57,964 nucleotides of DNA from assembly GCF_000315235.1 (NCBI RefSeq), contig NZ_BALG01000016.1, forward strand, positions 1-57,964, in the 5' to 3' direction. Below, in pieces: positions 48,946 through 55,562 of this stretch. A program made the translations under genes and the position numbers. The DNA is from Paenibacillus popilliae ATCC 14706 (lineage in GTDB: Bacteria > Bacillota > Bacilli > Paenibacillales > Paenibacillaceae). A model generated the notes under the pieces. It was not told the DNA's origin and did not search any database. It worked only from the letters and a program-made list of their open reading frames with translations. How positions within the stretch are numbered: position 1 is the stretch's first letter; each line of letters opens with the position of its first letter.

Positions 48946-50282
48946 TGAATATGGATTTATTCTCCTATCAGGACGAACAGAATCCGGGCATGCGCCTGCT
49001 CGCCGACCGGATGCGTCCAGGCAAGCTTGACGAATATATTGGCCAGGAGCATATCGTCGGTCCGGGCCGTCTGCTCCGGCGGGCGATCGAAGGGGATCGC
49101 ATTTCTTCGATTTTGCTGTACGGGCCGCCGGGATGCGGGAAGACGACGCTGGCCAATATTATTTCGGAGCAGACGCGGGGAGAGTTCGTCCGTCTTAATG
49201 CGGTCGATGCCTCGGTCAAAGATGTGCGGGCGGTCATCCAGCAGGCGGAGAACAACCGCAATCTGTACAATACGAAGACGATTCTGTTCTTGGACGAGGT
49301 CCACCGCTTCAATCGATTGCAGCAGGACGCGATGCTGCCTGCCGTCGAGAAGGGAACGATTATCTTCGTTGGCGCCACGACGGAGAATCCGTTCCATCAC
49401 GTCAACGGGGCGTTGATGAGCCGGTCGACGCTGTTCCAGCTCAAGCCGCTGACTAAGGAACATTCGCTGATCGCGATGCGGCGCGCGCTGGCCGACGCGG
49501 AACGGGGACTCGGCTTCATGAAGGTGGAGGCGGAGCCGGGAACGCTGGAGCATATCGCCGCGATGGCGAACGGCGATATTCGCCGGGCGCTCAACGCGCT
49601 GGAGCTAGCAGTCATGACGACCTCGCCGGAGGCGGACGGAACGGTCCGCATTACGATGGAGGTCGCGGAGGAGTCCGTGCGCAGGCCGCTTGTGCAGGCG
49701 GATGAATCGGTGCAATACGATGTGCTGTCCGCCTTCCACAAGAGCATCCGCGGCTCCAGCGATGCGGCACTGTACTGGTTCCTCTACGCGGTGGAGAAGC
49801 TCGGCATGGATCCGATGACCTTCATTCGCCGCTTGACGGTCGCCTGCAGCGAGGATATCGGCCTGGCCAATCCGCAGGCGATGGTTCAAGCGGTCAGCGC
49901 GCTGGAGGCGTACCACCGCATCGGCTGGCCGGAATCGAAATATATTGTCGCCCAGGCGATTCTATTCGCTGTTGAGAGTCCGAAGTCGAATTCGATTCCG
50001 ACGGCCATTGCTCGCGTCATGGTGGCATTCGACGACTATCCGTCGGCTCCTGTGCCGCTCCATCTCCGCGATGCGCATGATAAGGGGTCCGAGAAGCTCG
50101 GGCACAAGGGCTACAAATATCCGCATGATCATCCCGGACATTATGTTGAACAGCAATATTTGCCGGATTGTATCTGCAATCGGGTCTTTTTCATGGCGAG
50201 CGAGCAAGGAACCGAGGCGAAGATGCGCCTGAACCAGGAGCGGAGACGCCAAGCAAAGCCGGACAATGGGGACCAGGAATAA
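48945..50282 (+). CDS. rarA: RarA/MgsA replication-associated recombination ATPase
   Basis: A 445-residue AAA+ ATPase with GPPGCGKTTLANII, LFLDEVHRFNRLQQDAMLP, GATTENPFHHVN and the C-terminal tetramerisation part (RLTVACSEDIGLANPQAM, YKYPHDHPGHYVEQQYLPD). It acts at stalled replication forks. The ATG overlapping the tcdA stop by one base is chosen; a GTG just before and an ATG two codons later are possible. Confidence 0.95.
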   Translation: MNMDLFSYQDEQNPGMRLLADRMRPGKLDEYIGQEHIVGPGRLLRRAIEGDRISSILLYGPPGCGKTTLANIISEQTRGEFVRLNAVDASVKDVRAVIQQAENNRNLYNTKTILFLDEVHRFNRLQQDAMLPAVEKGTIIFVGATTENPFHHVNGALMSRSTLFQLKPLTKEHSLIAMRRALADAERGLGFMKVEAEPGTLEHIAAMANGDIRRALNALELAVMTTSPEADGTVRITMEVAEESVRRPLVQADESVQYDVLSAFHKSIRGSSDAALYWFLYAVEKLGMDPMTFIRRLTVACSEDIGLANPQAMVQAVSALEAYHRIGWPESKYIVAQAILFAVESPKSNSIPTAIARVMVAFDDYPSAPVPLHLRDAHDKGSEKLGHKGYKYPHDHPGHYVEQQYLPDCICNRVFFMASEQGTEAKMRLNQERRRQAKPDNGDQE

Positions 50283-50358
50283 CGATGGGTTCCCGTGGCG
50301 GTACATCCAAGCATGCAGGGCGTGAAATGACAGCAGCCAGAGGGAGAGGGAAACGATA

Positions 50359-50808
50359 ATGGCGAAGCATTCAGATAGTGCGGATGCCGCAGCGATGCAA
50401 AGAGCGGCGGGAGCTGCCGTCGCGGCAGGGGGCAGCGCAGGCGCCTGCCTCCGCTATGGCATCGGCCTGCTGCTCCCGTTCCATCCGGCGGCAGGCTTCC
50501 CTTGGGCGACAATGGCCGTCAACCTGGCCGGCTGTCTCTTCCTTGGATGGTTCTTCACCTGGATGCAGGAGCGTCCCGGTTGGTCTCCGCTCTGGAAGCC
50601 GCTGCTCGGAACCGGGCTTACGGGGGCGACCACGACGTTCTCAACCTTCACGGTTGAAGCGCTGGAGTTGTTCGCGGCCCAGCGGTATGCCGCCGCGACC
50701 ATCTACCTGACGGCGAGCATCGGCTTCGGACTGGGGCTGGCCCGTCTCGGCATGCGCTGGGCGGCACGTTCCAAGCCGGCAGGCGCAGTTAAGGAGGGGC
50801 GGCGATGA
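50359..50808 (+). CDS. crcB: CrcB fluoride channel, first subunit
   Basis: A 149-residue membrane protein with four segments and the Fluc motifs GGSAGACLRYGIG, VNLAGCLFLGW and GATTTFSTFTVEAL. Fluc channels export fluoride as dual-topology dimers; gene pairs like this one encode heterodimers. It carries longer ends than the second subunit. The last bases overlap the next gene (ATGA). Confidence 0.93.
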   Translation: MAKHSDSADAAAMQRAAGAAVAAGGSAGACLRYGIGLLLPFHPAAGFPWATMAVNLAGCLFLGWFFTWMQERPGWSPLWKPLLGTGLTGATTTFSTFTVEALELFAAQRYAAATIYLTASIGFGLGLARLGMRWAARSKPAGAVKEGRR

Positions 50809-51170
50809 ATATGCTGTGGGTAGCGATAGGCGGGGCGCTTGGCGCCTGGAGCCGTTATGAACTGGGCGCTTATATTGCGAAGCGGGCAGGCAGCCGCTTC
50901 CCATGGGGGACGCTGCTTGTTAATTGGTGCGGCTGCTTCCTGCTCGGCCTGTTGGCCGGGATGCAAGAGGCGCTGCCCGTTCCGCTGTATATGTTCGTCG
51001 CCGTCGGGTGGTGCGGTGCCTTTACGACATTTTCGACATTCAGCTTCGAAGCATTGGCGCTATGGAAGGACAAGCAGCGCGGCCGCTGTGCGCTGTATCT
51101 GTTCCTGACGGCGGCCGTCGGGCTGGCCGCTGCGGTAGGAGGGGGATGGCTGGCCGGTCTGTCAGGGTAG
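50805..51170 (+). CDS. crcB: CrcB fluoride channel, second subunit
   Basis: A 121-residue partner with GGALGAWSRYELG, LVNWCGCFLLGLLAG and GAFTTFSTFSFEAL. Four-base overlap with the first crcB implies coupled synthesis at a fixed ratio, as expected for a heterodimer. The next 290 bases hold an operator-like palindrome and otherwise nothing recognisable. Confidence 0.94.
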   Translation: MNMLWVAIGGALGAWSRYELGAYIAKRAGSRFPWGTLLVNWCGCFLLGLLAGMQEALPVPLYMFVAVGWCGAFTTFSTFSFEALALWKDKQRGRCALYLFLTAAVGLAAAVGGGWLAGLSG

Positions 51171-51389
51171 CGCGGGTCGGTAGGCGCTTCCAAGTTGAAG
51201 CATGACGGGAGCAGTGTCCTCGATATCCAGGAACGCCAGTGACGAACGTACATAGAAGGAAAGGCCGAGCCTACGCCTACCCCGATGCCGGCCGTATAAG
51301 CGGGATGCGTGATTGGATGCCGTCAATTTCCTTGAAGCGCCATGTTTAAATTGAGCCGCTTTGTCATATCCTACAGGCAGCATCTTGCC

Positions 51390-51407
51390 AACATATGAGG
51401 ATATGTT
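51390..51407 (+). promoter_or_regulatory. ArsR/SmtB-type operator
   Basis: AACATAT-GAGG-ATATGTT is a perfect seven-base inverted repeat resembling the ATATGAACATATGTTCAT operators of ArsR/SmtB repressors. It lies 57 bases before the arsR-family start, suggesting autoregulation. Confidence 0.6.
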
Positions 51408-51464
51408 CATTCCTGTCCGGAGTCGGTGGGCAGGGGATGAACCAAGGACAAAGGAGAGACAACG

Positions 51465-51773
51465 ATGGAATATTTCCTGGGAAAAGATCTGGATCCTGAA
51501 GTGCTCGAGCATGTATCGCAAACGTTCAAGGCACTGGGAGATCCGACGCGGATACGGATACTGTCCATGCTGGCCAAGGAAGAATGCGCAGTGAACCAGC
51601 TTGCGGAGACACTGCAATTGTCCCAGTCGGCGGTATCCCACCAATTGAAGACGTTGCGGGCGTTTCGGTTTGTCCGATACCGACGGGAAGGACAAAATAT
51701 TTTATACATTTGCGACGACGACTATATTATCGGATTGTTGAATGAAGCGGTGCGATATGCTTCCAAATCATAA
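51465..51773 (+). CDS. ArsR/SmtB-family regulator with degenerate metal site
   Basis: A 102-residue winged-helix repressor: FKALGDPTRIRILSML, then QLAETLQLSQSAVSHQLKTL as recognition helix. C41 (EECAVNQL) is at the alpha-3 metal position, but the second cysteine is absent. The C-terminal helix (DDDYIIGLLNEAVRYAS) lacks the histidines of zinc sensors such as CzrA. Metal sensing is therefore doubtful and the signal unknown. AAGGAGA precedes the ATG. It lies before a CNNM-type gene that has its own promoter. Confidence 0.87.
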   Translation: MEYFLGKDLDPEVLEHVSQTFKALGDPTRIRILSMLAKEECAVNQLAETLQLSQSAVSHQLKTLRAFRFVRYRREGQNILYICDDDYIIGLLNEAVRYASKS

Positions 51774-51894
51774 AAAACTCCCGTTTCCGGGCAAAACGGG
51801 TGATAGGACGCCGTAGAGACGGAATATACTTAATGTCAACCAGGCGCACGGCAAGGGGATGCCATTTCATCGGTTTTTCGGGCCGTGCTGCCAT

Positions 51895-51922
51895 TTGACG
51901 GTGATGTACTTTCTTATATAAT
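51895..51922 (+). promoter_or_regulatory. sigma-A promoter of the CNNM/CorC-type gene
   Basis: TTGACG (51895-51900), 16 bases, TATAAT (51917-51922). It lies 75 bases before the start codon. Confidence 0.8.
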
Positions 51923-51996
51923 GTTCTTAATGCAATTATTTTCAGATGATGGGGAGGTGTACCTGTCTATTCCGATGACGGGAAGACAGGGAAAGT

Positions 51997-53337
51997 TTGG
52001 GTGATCCGTTACCGATAGGCTTAGGCATTTTTTTGGTTCTATTTCTTGTATTTTTGAACGGGTTCTTTGTCGCTGCCGAATTCGCCATGGTGAAGGTACG
52101 CGGCAGCAGGATTGATACGCTGGTGCAGGAAGGCAATCCGAAGGCGCAGTTTGCGCGGCATGTCACCGAGCACTTGGACGCGTATTTATCCGCTTGCCAA
52201 TTAGGCATTACGCTGGCTTCTCTCGGCCTGGGCTGGATCGGGGAGAAGACGGTGGCGCAACTGTTGAAAGAACCGCTGGCGTCCATCGGCCTCAGCGAAG
52301 TCGTTCTGCACAGCGTATCGACGGTGATTGCGTTCATCATCATCACGGTGCTTCATATCGTGCTGGGCGAGCTGGCGCCGAAGTCGTTGGCCATTCGCAA
52401 AGCCGAGGCGGTCACGTTGTTGACGGCGGCGCCACTCCGTTACTTTTACAAGATTATGTATCCGTTCATCTGGCTGTTGAACGGAACCGCGAACCGGCTG
52501 CTGAAGTTATTCGGTATTCAGCCTGCTTCCGAGAATGAGTCGGCTCATACGGAAGAAGAAATACGCATATTGATGAAGGAAAGCAACAAGAGCGGTCTGA
52601 TTGACAATACCGAGCTTGCCTTGGTCGACAATATTTTTGACTTCACGGAGACGCATGCGCGCGATATTATGATTCCGCGCACGGATATGGTCTGCATTTA
52701 CGCACAGAATTCATTCGAGGAGAACAAAAAGAAAGCAATTATGGAAATGCATACACGTTATCCGGTGTGCGACAAGGATAAAGATAATATTATCGGTTTT
52801 GTCCATATCAAGGATTTGGTGAAGGCGCCGCCGGGGATTGAAGATATACGCCAGGTGATGAGACCGATGATGAGCGTGCCGGAATTGATCTCCATCAGCG
52901 CGCTGATGAAGATGATGCAGAAGAACAAGGTGCAGATCGCCTTGCTGATCGATGAATTCGGCGGAACGGCAGGTCTAGTTACATTGGAGGATATTATGGA
53001 GGAGATCGTCGGCGAGATTCAGGATGAATTCGACGAGGAACGCCCGCAGATCGAGAAGCGGGACGAGTCGAACTATTCCATTGATGGCCGCTTGCTGATC
53101 GAGGAAGTCAATTCCTATTTCGGCACCGATATCGTATCGGACGATTACGATACCATCGGAGGCTGGATCTACGCACAGGCGGAAGTGCCGCCGCGGGAAG
53201 GCCAGCGCATTGCCGTGGAATCTCAGTTCGAGTTCATCGTAGAGGAGACCGATCATCTTCGCATCGCGCGGCTGCATGTTCGCAAGCTCGATGCATCCAC
53301 CCAAGATGAAATCGATTCTTCCTCGACAACCGTATAA
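51997..53337 (+). CDS. CNNM/CorC-type (UPF0053) membrane protein with CBS domains
   Basis: A 446-residue protein often annotated as hemolysin. The N-terminal DUF21 domain has three or four membrane segments (FLVLFLVFLNGFFVAAEFAM). Two CBS domains follow (MIPRTDMVCIYAQNSFEENK ... YPVCDKDKDNIIGFVHIKDL; MQKNKVQIALLIDEFGGTAG), then a CorC_HlyC domain (SIDGRLLIEEVNSYF). Relatives export magnesium (MpfA/CNNM). The TTG start is the best that keeps the first membrane segment, but its ribosome-binding site is weak, so the start is uncertain. It ends just before the toxin island. Confidence 0.88.
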   Translation: MGDPLPIGLGIFLVLFLVFLNGFFVAAEFAMVKVRGSRIDTLVQEGNPKAQFARHVTEHLDAYLSACQLGITLASLGLGWIGEKTVAQLLKEPLASIGLSEVVLHSVSTVIAFIIITVLHIVLGELAPKSLAIRKAEAVTLLTAAPLRYFYKIMYPFIWLLNGTANRLLKLFGIQPASENESAHTEEEIRILMKESNKSGLIDNTELALVDNIFDFTETHARDIMIPRTDMVCIYAQNSFEENKKKAIMEMHTRYPVCDKDKDNIIGFVHIKDLVKAPPGIEDIRQVMRPMMSVPELISISALMKMMQKNKVQIALLIDEFGGTAGLVTLEDIMEEIVGEIQDEFDEERPQIEKRDESNYSIDGRLLIEEVNSYFGTDIVSDDYDTIGGWIYAQAEVPPREGQRIAVESQFEFIVEETDHLRIARLHVRKLDASTQDEIDSSSTTV

Positions 53338-53344
53338 TAAGAAG

Positions 53345-53394
53345 CAAATGGGGGTGTCCCAAAAGTCATTGAACATGACGAGGGACAGCCCCAT
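53345..53394 (+). terminator. hairpin repeat after the CNNM/CorC-type gene
   Basis: GGGGGTGTCCCAAAAGTCAT then ATGACGAGGGACAGCCCC forms a long hairpin with some mismatches, starting eight bases after the stop. Its left arm matches that of 37602-37643. It marks the border between core and toxin island. Confidence 0.7.
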
Positions 53395-53444
53395 TTGTAT
53401 TATATTAGGTTATCCAGAGTGTTCTGGTTGGCCTTGTTTTTTAG

Positions 53445-53580
53445 TTAGCGCGATGTACTTTATTTGAGGGAATTTACCCAATTTTGGATTTGAACCTTGG
53501 GGATTGGAACTTTATTGCCTTAATCTAAATAGAATGGATTAAGCAGAATGCATCTTGTTCACCAAGTACAGTTAGAAAAT
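53445..53580 (+). repeat. island direct repeat, copy 1
   Basis: GAGGGAATTTACCCA followed by CCTTGGGGATTGGAACTTTA, TTGCCTTAATCT, AATAGAATGGATTAAGCAGA and CACCAAGTACAGTTAGAAAAT. The second part recurs at 54813-54918 before the second ORF1, and the first part recurs at 57811-57870 after cry. It is probably the original upstream region of an ORF1 gene. Confidence 0.85.
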
Positions 53581-53904
53581 GTTAGCGACTCGGAAATAAA
53601 GCGGGGTTCTGAGTCCGAATGAGGGATAAATGAGGGGCAAGCATCCGTGGAATGAAATGTATGCCAGGCTGAAAGCCGCAGAGGATGGCATAAACAGGGT
53701 CGTGCGAATGGTGATGACTCCGTCGTCGACGCTCAGCCCGAGCTTGGTCAAGTGAAGCAAGCAGCGGAGCATAGCGGCGGGATCATGGGGCCTGCGGCCT
53801 CTGGAATTGGAGGAGTAAGCAGAATGCATAAAGGAAGCTGTGGCGGATAGATCGATTGCCGTAATCCAGAAGATCAGGTCGCTGTAGAAGTGCTGCAAAA
53901 ACAA
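53572..53904 (-). pseudogene. transposase N-terminal remnant
   Basis: The leftward frame has MHSAYSSNSRGRRPHDPAAM followed by LRCLLHLTKLGLSVDDGVI and RTTLFM, the N-terminal pattern of DDE transposases common in Paenibacillus (RGRRPHDPAAMLR). The rest of the transposase is absent and the tail is unrelated. It lies directly between repeat copy 1 and the first ORF1. Confidence 0.65.
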
Positions 53905-54033
53905 CAGGGCTTCCGGTGTGTCGTACTCCTATTTTGGGGGTGAAACAATATAAGACCCTGGCCGAAGGGCCAGAGCTAATGCGAAATTGTAAATTCCGAG
54001 AGGCTTAAAATAGTGAAAGGAGGTGATAAAAAA

Positions 54034-54579
54034 ATGAATACGAATCAGGATCAATTGGTGAGTTCACTTCATTCGAATTCAGAATTATCACACCATTGTA
54101 CACCGGAAGGATATCATCAAAAAGTGCCGTTTTGTTGTGTGATTCCGATCCCGCATGGATTTGAACTTGCAGCTCACTGTAAACCGAAGTTGGTTTATGT
54201 TCTGAATTGTGTAGGGTTCGTAACCGAAACATGCAAAAAAACAGTAAAAGTTGATGACTATGGTCATGCAGAAGTTAACTTACACGTGTTAAAAGTAAAA
54301 GGATGTATCCCTTTTATTGCTAATGTAGAAGTGAAACCAATTTGTGAACAAACAGGATGTTCCTCTGATCCGCATCATAAAGAAATTACGATTGGTTGCA
54401 CAGAAAGTATCTGTGTAGATCATGTACTGAAATGTAGTGTAGATCACGACCCCCATCATCACTTGGACTGCCATCATGTGGTAGTTCATGATTTGAAAGC
54501 AGACCCCGTCCGTAAAGATCATTGTCAGTTCGTTAAAGTTATGGGGAACTTTCAATTTCGTTATGTAAAGGATCTGTAA
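54034..54579 (+). CDS. Cry18-type ORF1 protein, copy 1
   Basis: A 181-residue, cysteine- and histidine-rich soluble protein (for example SHHCTPEGYH, FCCVIPIPHGF, HHHLDCHHVV) with no signal peptide or membrane segment. It resembles the ORF1 that I recall upstream of cry18 in P. popilliae; the function is unknown, with help in crystal formation a common guess. The ribosome-binding site is ideal (AAAGGAGGTGAT). An in-frame GTG overlapping that site is rejected. It is about 85% identical by eye to copy 2 but is followed by a hairpin and not by cry. Transposase debris separates it from repeat copy 1. Confidence 0.8.
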   Translation: MNTNQDQLVSSLHSNSELSHHCTPEGYHQKVPFCCVIPIPHGFELAAHCKPKLVYVLNCVGFVTETCKKTVKVDDYGHAEVNLHVLKVKGCIPFIANVEVKPICEQTGCSSDPHHKEITIGCTESICVDHVLKCSVDHDPHHHLDCHHVVVHDLKADPVRKDHCQFVKVMGNFQFRYVKDL

Positions 54580-54660
54580 ACCGAAAAAAAGGTTGGAATG
54601 AGATGTCGGCGTAAGTTGTCCAGCGGGTGACGAACAAGTTGGCCCCTCAATACGATGAAA

Positions 54661-54701
54661 ATTCAGGGAGGCTCATGAGAGCTCTCCCTGAATCTGTTTC
54701 A
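54661..54701 (+). terminator. hairpin after ORF1 copy 1
   Basis: ATTCAGGGAG and CTCCCTGAAT are perfect ten-base arms around a 13-base loop, followed by CTGTTTC. It could end the ORF1 copy 1 transcript. The remaining gap to ORF1 copy 2 holds repeat copy 2. Confidence 0.7.
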
Positions 54702-54730
54702 CCGGATCTTCCGGCTCAAAGTATCTGGAG

Positions 54731-54918
54731 GATAGGACGGATAATTTGAAGTGGCAGAAAACAAATCGAAAGACTGCATCCAACGTTGGGCGTGTTGTGC
54801 GTAGGACTTAATCCTTGGGGATGGGAACTTTATTGCCTTAATCTGCATGGAATGGTTCAAAACTGAATAGAATGGATTAAGCAGAATGCATCTTGTTCAC
54901 CAAATACAGTTAGAAAAT
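54731..54918 (+). repeat. island direct repeat, copy 2
   Basis: The first part (GGATAGGACGGATAATTT ... CATCCAACGTTGGGCGTG) recurs at 57732-57775. The second part (CCTTGGGGATGGGAACTTTA to CAGTTAGAAAAT) recurs at 53497-53580 with about 22 extra bases here. GAATGCAT and AATACAGT, 12 bases apart within it, loosely resemble a sporulation sigma-E promoter, which would fit toxin expression in the mother cell. Confidence 0.8.
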
Positions 54919-54943
54919 AGGGAAAGGAAGCGATGAAAAGGAA

Positions 54944-55486
54944 ATGAATTCAAATCATGATCAACTGGTGAGTTCACTTCATTCGAATTCAGAATTACCA
55001 CACCATTGTACACCGGAAGGATATCAAATAGTGCCGTTTTGTTGTGTGATTCCTATCCCGCATGGATTTGAACTTGCATCTTATTGTAAACCAAAGTTGG
55101 TGTATCTTCTGAATGGTTTAGGGATCGTAACCGAAACATGCAAAAAAACAGTAAAAGTTGATGACTATGGTAATGCAGAAGTTAACTTACACGTGTTAAA
55201 AGTAAAAGGATGTATCCCTTTTATTGCTAATGTAGAAGTGAAACCAATTTATGAACAAACAGGATGTTCCTCTGATCCCCATCATAAAGAAATTACAATT
55301 TGTTGCACAGAAAGTATCTGTGTAGATCATGTACTGAAATGCAGTCTGGAAACCAGCCCCCATCATCATTTGGACGGCCACCATGTAGTAGTTTGTGATT
55401 TGAAAGCAATCCCAATCCGTGAAGAGCATTGTCAGTTTGTTAAAGTTATGGGGAACTTTCAATTTCATTGTGTAAAGGATCTGTAA
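54944..55486 (+). CDS. Cry18-type ORF1 protein, copy 2 (cry operon)
   Basis: A 180-residue paralogue of the 54034 gene, sharing nearly every cysteine (FCCVIPIPHGF, CKKTVKVDDYG, VKGCIPFIANVEVKPI, ESICVDHVLKC). It ends 76 bases before cry with no terminator between, so the two form an operon. Its ribosome-binding site is degenerate compared with copy 1: AAAGGAAG lies 12 to 14 bases before the ATG and another AAGG sits too close. Function unknown. Confidence 0.8.
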   Translation: MNSNHDQLVSSLHSNSELPHHCTPEGYQIVPFCCVIPIPHGFELASYCKPKLVYLLNGLGIVTETCKKTVKVDDYGNAEVNLHVLKVKGCIPFIANVEVKPIYEQTGCSSDPHHKEITICCTESICVDHVLKCSLETSPHHHLDGHHVVVCDLKAIPIREEHCQFVKVMGNFQFHCVKDL

Positions 55487-55536
55487 ACCGAAAAACATGC
55501 TGGAATGCTCTGAGGCGATGGGGATCGATTTGAATG

Positions 55537-55554
55537 CTCCTAATATTAGGGAGG
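55537..55554 (+). promoter_or_regulatory. palindrome covering the cry ribosome-binding site
   Basis: CTCCTAATATTAGGGAG: CTCCTA can pair with TAGG(G)AG over an ATAT loop, hiding the GGGAGG at 55549-55554 that serves the cry start eight bases on. It might limit translation until the structure opens. Confidence 0.5.
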
Positions 55555-55562
55555 CTCTTAGT

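Noticed and set aside
50270-50330. Possible fluoride riboswitch before the crcB pair (ACGATGGGTTCCCGT resembles the conserved GATGGNGTTC core)
   Set aside because: One conserved base is missing, it overlaps the rarA stop, and I cannot find the matching pseudoknot and closing stem. A covariance-model scan of 50250-50360 would decide.
51783-51801. Hairpin CCCGTTT/AAAACGGG after the ArsR-type gene as its terminator
   Set aside because: The T tract is on the wrong side for rightward transcription; on the leftward strand it looks like a terminator but no leftward gene precedes it.
55497-55562. Upstream ATG extending cry by 22 residues
   Set aside because: The extension has no ribosome-binding site and does not look like the start of Cry18-type proteins, whereas the internal ATG follows GGGAGG at good spacing.
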